From Ilumatobacteraceae bacterium (GTDB taxonomy: Bacteria; Actinomycetota; Acidimicrobiia; Acidimicrobiales; Ilumatobacteraceae): 64,000 bases of DNA. Position numbers and translations under genes: made by a program. Below the pieces are notes generated by a model. It worked only from the letters and a program-made list of their open reading frames with translations, did no database searches and was not told the DNA's origin. The DNA lies in NCBI GenBank assembly GCA_017859785.1, contig JAFMMJ010000002.1:1-64000 (forward strand), written 5' to 3'. Shown one piece after another: positions 45,501 through 53,150 of the stretch. Every line of letters starts with the position of its first letter. Within the stretch, counting starts at the first letter, position 1.

Positions 45501-46395
45501 GCCCTCGACCGAGCCAAGCGAACAGCCGTTCAACGTTCTCGCTGTAGATCTCGGCGTACGGCATTTGGTCGCCGGGGTGGTCGGGCCCGACGGAGAGGTG
45601 GGGGTGCGGGATCGGGTGGTGCCTCCAACTCGCCAACCCTGGGTCGCCCTTGCTCGGCTCGTTGACCGGGTGCTGGCCGCCACGCCGCCCGAGTCGCGTC
45701 CTTCGGTGTGCGGGGTCACGGGTCCTGGACCGGTGCTTGCCGACATCGGCGAGTTCCGTTCGGTGACCGTTCACGGTTGGGAGGGTGTGCCGCTCCGGCG
45801 CCTCGTGGCGGAAGCCACCGGGCTGCCGACGGTGCTCAGCTCGACGGGTCACGCCCACGCGGTAGCGAACGCCCCGGAGCGCGGATCGCTCATCGGGCTG
45901 TATCTCGGTGATCAGGTCGACGGAGGCATCGTCCGCGATGGGCGTCTGCTCGGGGGCGCGAACGGGCACCTCGGTGGGTTCGGCCACATGCTGGTGGACC
46001 CCGATGGTGCGGTGTGTCCCTGCGGTTCGCCGGGATGCCTCGATCTGTACGCCGGAGCGGTCAGCCTCGAGTCGCAGTTTGGGCGCGAGGTGTCGAGGGT
46101 GCCGGAGACGACGATCGATCGGGCGGGGATCATGCTCGCCCGGGCCTGCGCCTCGTTGGCCGCCATGCTCGACATTCATCGCATCGTGATCGGCGGTCCG
46201 GTCGTGACAGCGCTTGGTCGCCGTCTCACCGACGCCTTGAGCGCGGAACTCGATCAGCGGAGTCGGTTGGTACACCTCGAGGAACTGCATATCCGCGCGG
46301 TACGTCAACATGTGCTCGTTGGAGCCGCGGCGGTGGCTCGGCACCGGGTAGCCACGGGCGGGATAGATCCCGTTCCGGCGATGACGCCGTCCTGA
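45493..46395 (+). CDS. Degenerate ROK-family protein (likely pseudokinase or sugar sensor)
   Basis: A 300-residue ROK fold. The zinc loop is intact (CPCGSPGC, residues 175-182, after GHLGGFGHM) and the overall layout follows ROK kinases. However, the phosphate loop reads VDLGVRHL instead of DxGGTxx, the catalytic Asp segment reads LSSTGHAHAV (compare VDNDATC in the glucokinase of this window), and the GTGxGGG motif is LGDQVDGG. It should not transfer phosphate. It may bind a sugar as a sensor. The start overlaps the DUF3040 gene and acyl-CoA dehydrogenase follows. Confidence 0.78.
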   Translation: MAEPSTEPSEQPFNVLAVDLGVRHLVAGVVGPDGEVGVRDRVVPPTRQPWVALARLVDRVLAATPPESRPSVCGVTGPGPVLADIGEFRSVTVHGWEGVPLRRLVAEATGLPTVLSSTGHAHAVANAPERGSLIGLYLGDQVDGGIVRDGRLLGGANGHLGGFGHMLVDPDGAVCPCGSPGCLDLYAGAVSLESQFGREVSRVPETTIDRAGIMLARACASLAAMLDIHRIVIGGPVVTALGRRLTDALSAELDQRSRLVHLEELHIRAVRQHVLVGAAAVARHRVATGGIDPVPAMTPS

Positions 46396-46415
46396 GCCCG
46401 CACTACTCTCCGAGC

Positions 46416-47636
46416 ATGCGCCCCACCTACGAACCCTCCGCCGAGGCCTATCGCGAAAAGGCACAGGCCTTCCTCGCTGAGAAGCTCCCCTCCAACTGGT
46501 CGGGCATCGGCTCGCTGGAGGGCGCCGCGCTCGAGGAGTTCGTCACCGAATGGCGTCAGACGCTCTTCGAAGCCGGTTATCTCGCCCCGGGGTGGCCGGT
46601 CGAGTACGGCGGTGCCGGGCTCTCGGCCCTCGAGCAGGTCATCCTCGCTGAGGAGTTCGCCCGCGCGGGGGTGCCGACTGGAGGCCCGAACGATGTGTTC
46701 GGTATCCAGATGCTCGGTAACACGCTGCTGCTCATGGGCACCGACGAACAGAAGGAGCGTTACCTGCCGAGGATCCTCTCCGGAGAGGACACCTGGTGCC
46801 AGGGCTACAGCGAGCCAAACGCCGGCTCCGACCTCGGGAACCTCGGTCTGAAGGCGGTTCGCGACGGCGACCAGTGGATCCTGAACGGTCAGAAGATCTG
46901 GACCTCGGCCGGCCACCTCGCCGACCACATCTTCACCCTCGCTCGAACCGACCCTGACGCTCCGAAGCACAAAGGGATCTCGTTCCTTTTGGTCGACATG
47001 CGCCAGCCGGGCATCGAGGTGCGGCCGATCAAGATGATCTCGGGTGAGAGCGAGTTCAACGAGGTCTTCTACACCGATGCCGTCTGTCCGGTCGATGAGG
47101 TCGTCGGAGGGCTGAACAACGGTTGGGCTGTCGCTATGACGCTCCTCGGCTTCGAGCGAGGGGAGGCGGCCGCCACCGCGCCGATCCGATTCCAAGCCGA
47201 GGTGGACCGACTCGTGCTGCTCGCTCGAGAGCGCGGACTCGACCAAGATCCGGTCATCCGCCAGAGAATCGCTCAGGCGTACTCGAAGGTTCAGGTCATG
47301 CGGTACAGCGGGATGCGGGTGCTCACGCAATTCCTCGCCGGCGCGCATCCGGGCCCCGATGGGGCGATCTCGAAACTCTTCTGGAGCGAGTACCACCTCA
47401 CGGTCACCGAGTTGGCGGTCGACATCCTCGGCGCCGAGGCGATGGTCCCGTCGGGCCGTCAGCCCTCCTCGGCGTTCCAGACCGATGACGCAGGGGCTCC
47501 CAACTCGTCCGCGTCCTGGGTGGGCACCTTCCTCAATGCCCGGGCCGGAACGATCTACGCCGGCTCGTCGCAGATCCAGCGCAACATCATCGGCGAGATG
47601 GTTCTCGGACTGCCGAAGGAGCCCCGACCGGCGTGA
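46416..47636 (+). CDS. Acyl-CoA dehydrogenase
   Basis: A 406-residue FAD flavoenzyme. YSEPNAGSDLGNL (the FAD/substrate loop), NGQKIWTSAGHLADHIF and the C-terminal GTIYAGSSQIQRNIIGEMVLGLP signature are present. The usual catalytic Glu position of short-chain enzymes is not evident at the C-terminal loop, as in the FadE subfamily where it differs. It oxidises an acyl-CoA or similar thioester; the substrate is unknown. The ATG at 46416 begins the gene and the next gene overlaps by four bases. Confidence 0.92.
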   Translation: MRPTYEPSAEAYREKAQAFLAEKLPSNWSGIGSLEGAALEEFVTEWRQTLFEAGYLAPGWPVEYGGAGLSALEQVILAEEFARAGVPTGGPNDVFGIQMLGNTLLLMGTDEQKERYLPRILSGEDTWCQGYSEPNAGSDLGNLGLKAVRDGDQWILNGQKIWTSAGHLADHIFTLARTDPDAPKHKGISFLLVDMRQPGIEVRPIKMISGESEFNEVFYTDAVCPVDEVVGGLNNGWAVAMTLLGFERGEAAATAPIRFQAEVDRLVLLARERGLDQDPVIRQRIAQAYSKVQVMRYSGMRVLTQFLAGAHPGPDGAISKLFWSEYHLTVTELAVDILGAEAMVPSGRQPSSAFQTDDAGAPNSSASWVGTFLNARAGTIYAGSSQIQRNIIGEMVLGLPKEPRPA

Positions 47637-47917
47637 GTCTCCGAGTCGCCGTCCGCGCGCTCGCGGCGGTGTTGCGTCGCCCCGCGCTGTGGCCAACGGC
47701 GTTTCGGCAATTCGTTGTGCTCTCGCCTCCGAGATGGTGGCGTTCGGGTGCCCGTCGGCCGGGACCCCCGCCGGACTACCTACGCTTCCGGCTCGTCACC
47801 CAGTACGGCGGCGACGGATCGGCTCGGGGAGGTCGCTCGGCGGAGCCATGGGATGTGGTGAACTATCTCGCGTGGTGCCGCGACTGGCGGAAGACGATCC
47901 GCTCACACGAGGGCTGA
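47633..47917 (+). CDS. Conserved-type small hypothetical protein
   Basis: A 94-residue basic, Trp/Arg-rich protein (WPTAFRQF, PPRWWRSG, PPDYLRFRLVTQYGG, VVNYLAWCRDWRKTIRSHEG). The GTG is inside the acyl-CoA dehydrogenase stop (GTGA), so it is translated from the same message. Similar short ORFs accompany HNH nuclease genes in actinobacteria as far as I remember, but I cannot name a function. Confidence 0.7.
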   Translation: MSLRVAVRALAAVLRRPALWPTAFRQFVVLSPPRWWRSGARRPGPPPDYLRFRLVTQYGGDGSARGGRSAEPWDVVNYLAWCRDWRKTIRSHEG

Positions 47918-47934
47918 GAGGCTCCCTCTGACCG

Positions 47935-48432
47935 ATGCGGAACGTGCTCGTGCTCAACGCCTCCTACGAGCCGCTGAGCATCGTCTCGTTCCGCCGCGCC
48001 ACCTGCCTGGTCCTCGACGACAAGGCTGAGATCATCGAACACGACGGGGGTGTGCTCCGCTCACCCTCGCTGACGGTGCCGGTGCCTTCGGTGGTGCGCT
48101 TGCGGTACATGGTGCGCGTCGCTCGCCGCCGCCAAGCGGTGCTGTCGCGTCGGGCTGTGTTCGCTCGCGACGACCACACCTGTCAGTACTGCGGCGGGCC
48201 CGCCGATTCGATCGATCATGTGCTGCCCCGTTCACGTGGTGGCGGCCACGATTGGGAGAACTTGGTGGCGGCCTGTCGACGGTGCAACTTGGCGAAGCGC
48301 GATCGGACCCCGGAGGAGGCGGGTATGAGGCTCCGGCGGCCGGGTTGTCCTCCTCGGCCCGGGAGTTGGGTCGTTGTCGGCGCGTCGCGGATGCCCGACG
48401 CCTGGAAGCCCTACCTCGCTCGGGCGAGCTGA
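47935..48432 (+). CDS. HNH endonuclease-family protein
   Basis: A 165-residue HNH nuclease. RDDHTCQYCGG and CRRCNLAKRDRTPEEAG provide two Cys pairs for zinc, and DHVLPRSRGGGHDWENLVAAC carries the catalytic His-Asn-His pattern. The N-terminus (VLVLNASYEPLSIVSFRRA) is typical of a widespread housekeeping HNH family of unknown biological role. It is in the same direction as its neighbours, 17 bases after the small hypothetical gene. Confidence 0.88.
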   Translation: MRNVLVLNASYEPLSIVSFRRATCLVLDDKAEIIEHDGGVLRSPSLTVPVPSVVRLRYMVRVARRRQAVLSRRAVFARDDHTCQYCGGPADSIDHVLPRSRGGGHDWENLVAACRRCNLAKRDRTPEEAGMRLRRPGCPPRPGSWVVVGASRMPDAWKPYLARAS

Positions 48433-48469
48433 GGTCCGACGCGGCCCGTCCGGGCCTAGCGTCGTCGTG

Positions 48470-49141
48470 GTGATTGAGCGCGCTATCGCCGAGGTGTGGA
48501 GCCCCGCTGAGGCGCTTCACTCTTGGGACCCTCCCGATGAGGCGGTGCTCACGGTTCGCCGATGCCGGCCGACCGTGCCGGCGGCCGTGCTTGGCTCCCG
48601 TCAGGGCGACACCCTTCTCGACCCGTTGGCGCTGGAGAGGGCAGGGGTCGGGCTGGTCCGACGGAACTCCGGCGGCGGGCTGGTGCTGGTAGACGATGCT
48701 CTCGCGATCTGGGTCGACGTGTGGATCCCGAATCGGCCGGGTTCGGTGGCCGCGGACGTCCGCGCCTCGATGGATGTGGTCGGTCGGGCGTGGGTGGCAG
48801 CGCTCTCTTCGCAGGATGAGTCCTTGGCGGAGCGTCTCGACGTTCATCGCGGGGGAGTGACACGGGGAGAGTGGGCGGACCTTGTTTGCTTCGCCGGTCT
48901 CGGTCCCGGCGAGGTGCTCCTCGACGGCTTGAAGTTGGTCGGTCTGAGCCAGCGGAGGTCGCGCGATTGGTGCCGTGTCCAGTGCCAGGTGCACACGGCC
49001 GACACCGATCCCTTCCCGCTTCAGCTACTCGCGACGGCGGCTCGGCCTGATGGAGCGGGTCCGCCGGCGATCGCCTGGTTGCCTCGCGCGACGGTGGAGG
49101 CGGCCCTCGCCGGCCTGCCCACCGCTCTTCTCGCGGACTGA
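48470..49141 (+). CDS. Lipoate-protein ligase A-family protein
   Basis: A 223-residue cofactor transferase of the biotin/lipoate ligase fold. RRNSGGGLVLVDDALAIWVDVWIP corresponds to the family RRxSGGGxVxHD motif, and GLKLVGLSQRRSR carries the catalytic Lys. It attaches lipoate or octanoate to 2-oxoacid dehydrogenases. The His usual in the first motif is Asp here, as in some actinobacterial members. GTG 48470 (or 48467) is the start. It is the last gene before the mraZ regulatory region. Confidence 0.82.
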   Translation: MIERAIAEVWSPAEALHSWDPPDEAVLTVRRCRPTVPAAVLGSRQGDTLLDPLALERAGVGLVRRNSGGGLVLVDDALAIWVDVWIPNRPGSVAADVRASMDVVGRAWVAALSSQDESLAERLDVHRGGVTRGEWADLVCFAGLGPGEVLLDGLKLVGLSQRRSRDWCRVQCQVHTADTDPFPLQLLATAARPDGAGPPAIAWLPRATVEAALAGLPTALLAD

Positions 49142-49156
49142 CGGGCCGCTCGAACG

Positions 49157-49201
49157 GGCGCGTCAGCGCGCCAGTGCCTTGTGTCGGCGCGGTTCGCGCC
49201 G
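49157..49201. terminator. Two GC-rich hairpins after the lipoate ligase gene
   Basis: GGCGCG-TCAG-CGCGCC (49157-49172) and CGGCGCG-GTT-CGCGCCG (49185-49201) are perfect hairpins in the 268-base spacer between the lipoate ligase gene and mraZ. Neither is followed by a T-run, so they could be weak terminators or structural elements. No gene is visible in the spacer. Confidence 0.4.
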
Positions 49202-49274
49202 CATGTTCCCGCTCGCGACGGCGGTCGATCTCGATGCTCGTGTGGCGTCCTTCTGGAGTATCGGCGGATGTGTC

Positions 49275-49327
49275 TGGATGTATTTGGTGAGGAATGGTTG
49301 ACATTGGTGAAGATTGGAGGCCATACT
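49275..49327 (+). promoter_or_regulatory. mra promoter with MraZ-binding repeats
   Basis: Five direct repeats TGGAT, TGGTG, TGGTT, TGGTG and TGGAG start at 49275, 49285, 49295, 49305 and 49315, exactly 10 bases apart; CGGAT at 49265 may be a sixth. MraZ is known to bind TGGGN repeats with 10-base spacing. The repeats overlap a consensus -35 TTGACA (49298-49303) with CATACT (49322-49327) 18 bases on as a -10. MraZ made from this message would repress its own operon. Confidence 0.8.
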
Positions 49328-49409
49328 TCTTGAGCCGTCGGGTCCGCCTCCCGACGCGCGGCAGAGGCAGCCACCGAAAGCGGATGACAGGAAGGCGAGG
49401 ACACGGAAG

Positions 49410-49835
49410 GTGTTCGTCGGGGTCTACGACCGCAGCATCGACGACAACGGTCGTCTGTCGCTTCCGTCGTCGTTCCGTGGCGACCTCGGTGATCGGTGCT
49501 ACGCCACGCTCGACCCCCAGGGATGCGTGACCCTGCGAACCGCTTCGGTCTTCGAGGCTGAGGCCGCTGAGGTGATCGAAGCCGTGAAGCGCGACGAGGC
49601 CGCTCCCGGCGTCAGGCGGTCACTCGCCACCAACACCACCGCCGTCGCCGTCGACAAGCAGGGTCGCCTCACCCTCGACGAGAAGGCCCGCGAGTTCGCC
49701 GGGCTGACCGAGGCCGGCACCGCGATGATCGTTGGCAACCTCAACACGATCGAGCTCTGGCGTCCCTCCCGTTACGAGACCGTCTCGGCCGAGGACGACT
49801 ACGAGGTCGCCCCGCGGGTGTGGAGGGACGAGTGA
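49410..49835 (+). CDS. mraZ: Division/cell-wall cluster transcriptional repressor MraZ
   Basis: A 141-residue AbrB-like DNA-binding protein with two tandem repeats: VYDRSIDDNGRLSLPSSFRGDLG and VAVDKQGRLTLDEKAREFAGL. It assembles into a ring that binds repeats upstream of the operon. The GTG at 49410 is chosen because VFVGVYDRSIDDNGR is the conserved beginning. Its stop overlaps the rsmH start by four bases. Confidence 0.95.
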   Translation: MFVGVYDRSIDDNGRLSLPSSFRGDLGDRCYATLDPQGCVTLRTASVFEAEAAEVIEAVKRDEAAPGVRRSLATNTTAVAVDKQGRLTLDEKAREFAGLTEAGTAMIVGNLNTIELWRPSRYETVSAEDDYEVAPRVWRDE

Positions 49836-50785
49836 GCAGCGCCGAGCGTTTCGAACATGACCCGGTCATGCGCGACGAGATCGTCGAGGTCTTTGCCGAC
49901 GTTCCTCCCGGCGTCGTGCTCGACGCCACCTTGGGTGGGGGAGGGCACGCCGAGGCGCTCCTCGAGTCCCGCGCCGATCTACGGGTGCTCGGCCTCGATC
50001 GCGATCATGCCGCTCTTCAGGCGGCGGGCGCCCGCCTTGAGCGATTCGGCGACCGGTTCTCCTCCGCGCACGCCCGATTCGACTCCCTGCGCGAGGTGAT
50101 GAACGAGCGGGAAGTCAGCGAACTGAGTGGGGCGCTCTTCGACCTCGGAGTCTCGAGCCATCAACTGGACAGTGCGGATCGCGGATTCTCGTATCGGCAC
50201 GAGGGTCCGGTCGACATGCGCATGGACGCCTCCGCTGAGTGGTCCGCCGATGATGTCGTCAACGGCTACGACGAGGCTCGCCTCGCCGACGTGATCGAGC
50301 GGCACGGCGATGAGCGCTTCGCTCGACGGATCGCCCGGGCGATCGTCGCCGCTCGACCAATCGAGCGCACCACCGATCTCGCCGCCGTGGTGACCGCGGC
50401 CATTCCTGCCCCTGCCCGACGTACCGGGGGTCATCCCGCCAAGCGGACCTTTCAGGCCATCCGTATCGAGGTGAACGGGGAGCTCGACATCTTGCCTGAG
50501 GCGATCGATCAGGCCGTTGACGCCGTGGCCCCTGGAGGTCGCGTCGCCGTGCTGACCTATCACTCCGGTGAGGACCGCATCGTCAAGGATCGGTTCCGCG
50601 CGGCCTCCGACCGGTGCGTCTGCCCGCCCGAACTGCCCTGTGTCTGTGGAGCCGTCCAGACGGTCCGTTTGGTGCGAGGACACCGGAAGCGGCCGACGGA
50701 GAGCGAGGTGTCGCAGAACCGACGCGCCTCCTCCGCCCGTCTCCGCGTCGTTGAGCGGGTCGCTGCTGAGAGCGGGGATCGCTGA
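49832..50785 (+). CDS. rsmH: 16S rRNA (cytosine1402-N4)-methyltransferase
   Basis: A 317-residue SAM-dependent methyltransferase that modifies C1402 of 16S rRNA. VLDATLGGGGHAEALL is the SAM loop, GALFDLGVSSHQLDSADRGFSYRHEGPVDMRMD is the diagnostic central motif, and RTFQAIRIEVNGEL and VLTYHSGEDRIVKDRFR lie near the end. It is the usual second gene of the dcw cluster. Start GTG 49832 overlaps the mraZ stop, and its own stop shares one base with the next start. Confidence 0.97.
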   Translation: MSSAERFEHDPVMRDEIVEVFADVPPGVVLDATLGGGGHAEALLESRADLRVLGLDRDHAALQAAGARLERFGDRFSSAHARFDSLREVMNEREVSELSGALFDLGVSSHQLDSADRGFSYRHEGPVDMRMDASAEWSADDVVNGYDEARLADVIERHGDERFARRIARAIVAARPIERTTDLAAVVTAAIPAPARRTGGHPAKRTFQAIRIEVNGELDILPEAIDQAVDAVAPGGRVAVLTYHSGEDRIVKDRFRAASDRCVCPPELPCVCGAVQTVRLVRGHRKRPTESEVSQNRRASSARLRVVERVAAESGDR

Positions 50786-51246
50786 TGGCACTGCCGCTCA
50801 TCGACCTGGCGCGCGTCAGGCGCCCGCAGAGTCGTCCGTCGCTGAGCCTCGTCCAAGCGAGAGGTCGCGCCGCTCGGGTCATCATCATCTCGTTCGCCGC
50901 CGCGGCCCTCGGCATGGCGCTCATCGCCGTTCTTCACACTCAGATCGCCGCTCGTCAGTTCCAGATCGACCAACTCGATCGTCGAATCGCCGCCGCCAAC
51001 GAGGACTTCGACGCCCTTCGCAGCATTCGCGCTGAACTCCGGTCGCCAACGCGCCTCGATACCGAGGGGCGTCTTCTCGGAATGGAGCCCGCGTCGTCGA
51101 GTCGTTTCCTGCCGATCGATCCGCAGGTGCTCGCCATCACCATCGCCCGGACCGGAATGTCCCCCGAGATCTCTCAAGCCCCCGACAACCTCGGTCCTCT
51201 CGACCAGTTCCGACTGGTGAAGCGCGTCGGCGGAATGCAGCGATGA
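50785..51246 (+). CDS. ftsL: FtsL-like cell division protein
   Basis: A 153-residue bitopic membrane protein. The cytoplasmic N-terminus (about 30 residues, basic) is followed by one helix (VIIISFAAAALGMALIAVL) and a short coiled coil (IAARQFQIDQLDRRIAAANEDFDALRS). That topology and the position between rsmH and ftsI identify FtsL, which links FtsB and FtsQ to the FtsWI synthase. Sequence similarity in this family is low, so context carries much of the call. Confidence 0.85.
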   Translation: MALPLIDLARVRRPQSRPSLSLVQARGRAARVIIISFAAAALGMALIAVLHTQIAARQFQIDQLDRRIAAANEDFDALRSIRAELRSPTRLDTEGRLLGMEPASSSRFLPIDPQVLAITIARTGMSPEISQAPDNLGPLDQFRLVKRVGGMQR

Positions 51247-53150
51247 GTCGTCGTACCCCGCCTCCGCCGTCGGTTCGTCGTCGCACCCCGACGGTCGCCC
51301 CGCGAAGCGGCCCAAAGCGCAGGCCCGGCGTCACCGTCCCCTCAGGGCACCGCGCCCGCCGTCCCGCCGAGGCTGGCCCCCGCCTGCGGACCGTGCGAAC
51401 CACCCGGCCAGCTACCACCCTCACGGGTGGTGATGCCCGCCGTCGCATGCGTTGGGTGACCCTCGGTATCTGCGCGCTCCTCCTCATCGTCGTCTTGAAG
51501 ATCGTTGAGCTCCAGACGGCCGGGGGAGCGTCACTTCGAGCAGCCGCTACCGATCAGTGGACCCGGACGGCGACCATCTCGGCTGACCGGGGCACCATCT
51601 TCGATCGCAACGGCGAGGAGCTCGCTGTCTCGATTCCCGCCAGCACCATCAGCATCAATCCGAAGCTCATCGACGACCCGTCGTCGACACTCGCGGTGCT
51701 CACCTCAGTGCTCGGCTTGGACGCGGCGGAGCAGGAGCGACTCTGGGGCGAGATGATCGCCAAAGAGCGAGGGTTCGTCTATGTGCGTCGGCAGGTCGAT
51801 GACGCGCTCGGCGAGCAGCTCGCCGAACTCCGCCTGTCCGGGGTCAACGTCGATGCTGAGCCGCGGCGTGTGCTCCCCGGCGGTGATACGGGCCGATCGG
51901 TCATCGGGCTCACCGACATCGACGGCATCGGCATCGCGGGCCTCGAGATGCAGTTCGACTCGATGCTCACCGGTGTCTCAGGGGAACGCCAACGAGAGGT
52001 CGCGCCGGGGGGTCGGTCGATCCCAGGGAGCGAGGTCCCTATCTCGGCTCCGGTTCCCGGTGATGACCTAATCCTCACCATCGATCGCTCGATCCAACAC
52101 GCCTGCGAATCCGCGCTCACCGCGCAGGTGAACCAGATTGGTGCCAAGGCCGGTCAGTGCATTGTCATGGACACCGACACTGGCGACCTCCTGGCTATGG
52201 CGACCGTGAAGCGTGAGGCGGAGTCGGGGGAGGTGCGCATCACCTCGGGCAACCTCGCCGCGGTCGACTCCTACGAGCCGGGATCGGTGGCCAAGGTCAT
52301 CACCGTCGCCGCTGGACTGAACGAGGGCGCCGTCACCGAGGACACGACCTTCATCGTTCCGTGGCGGCGGGAGTACGGCGAGGACCTGCTGAAGGACTCC
52401 CACGAGCATCCCGACGAGGAGATGAGCGTCCGGCGCATCCTCGTCGAGTCCTCCAACATCGGCACGATCGACATCCAGCAGGCGACCGGTCGGCCCATCC
52501 ACTGGGACTACATGAGGCTCTTCGGTCTCGGTTCGGTGTCGGCTCTCGGCTTCCCCGGCGAGTCGGCCGGGATCCTTCACCACTGGACCGAGTTGCAGGG
52601 TTCCGAGCAGGTGACCGTCAGCTACGGCCAGGGTGTCGCGAGCACCGGGATCCAACTGGTGTCGGCCGTCAACGTGATCGCGAACGACGGTCTGTACGTC
52701 GCTCCGCGTCTGGTTCGCGCCACCGTCGATCGGGGAGGAGCGATCGAGCCGATGGCGGCCTCGGCGACCCACGAGGTCGTGACCCCGGCCGTCGCTGAGA
52801 CCGTGCAGTCGATGATGGTCGACGTCATCTGCGCCGGCACCGGGTCGAGGGCTCGAGTCGATTCGTTCAATGTCGCTGGGAAGACCGGTACGGGTTTGAA
52901 GGCTCAACCGAACGGTGGTTACCTCGACGAGAACGGTCGCTACGCCTATTACTCGAGTTTCGTCGGTTTCTTCCCCGCCGAGAACCCGCAGATCACGGTG
53001 CTGATCAGCATCGACGAACCGCCAGCCGGAACGATCAACCGCTTCGGAGGCACCGCCGCTGCGCCGGTGTTCTCACGGCTCGTTCCGACCGTCGCCCACG
53101 AGCTCGGCATGCAGCCGCCCGACACCCCGCCGACCTGCGAGCAGGCGTGA
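51243..53150 (+). CDS. ftsI: Peptidoglycan transpeptidase FtsI (class B PBP)
   Basis: A 635-residue septal class B PBP. A long basic cytoplasmic tail (1-72) precedes one membrane helix (WVTLGICALLLIVVLKIVEL). The dimerisation domain begins ADRGTIFDRNGEELA. The transpeptidase has SVAK (active serine, in EPGSVAKV), SSNIGT (SxN) and GKTGTG. The first ATG is in the ATGA overlap with ftsL. The acidic, Pro-rich end is short. It crosslinks septal wall with FtsW. Confidence 0.96.
   Translation: MSRRTPPPPSVRRRTPTVAPRSGPKRRPGVTVPSGHRARRPAEAGPRLRTVRTTRPATTLTGGDARRRMRWVTLGICALLLIVVLKIVELQTAGGASLRAAATDQWTRTATISADRGTIFDRNGEELAVSIPASTISINPKLIDDPSSTLAVLTSVLGLDAAEQERLWGEMIAKERGFVYVRRQVDDALGEQLAELRLSGVNVDAEPRRVLPGGDTGRSVIGLTDIDGIGIAGLEMQFDSMLTGVSGERQREVAPGGRSIPGSEVPISAPVPGDDLILTIDRSIQHACESALTAQVNQIGAKAGQCIVMDTDTGDLLAMATVKREAESGEVRITSGNLAAVDSYEPGSVAKVITVAAGLNEGAVTEDTTFIVPWRREYGEDLLKDSHEHPDEEMSVRRILVESSNIGTIDIQQATGRPIHWDYMRLFGLGSVSALGFPGESAGILHHWTELQGSEQVTVSYGQGVASTGIQLVSAVNVIANDGLYVAPRLVRATVDRGGAIEPMAASATHEVVTPAVAETVQSMMVDVICAGTGSRARVDSFNVAGKTGTGLKAQPNGGYLDENGRYAYYSSFVGFFPAENPQITVLISIDEPPAGTINRFGGTAAAPVFSRLVPTVAHELGMQPPDTPPTCEQA

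Noticed and set aside
46305-47696. 463-codon minus-strand frame opposite the acyl-CoA dehydrogenase gene
   Set aside because: Antisense shadow of a clear enzyme gene.
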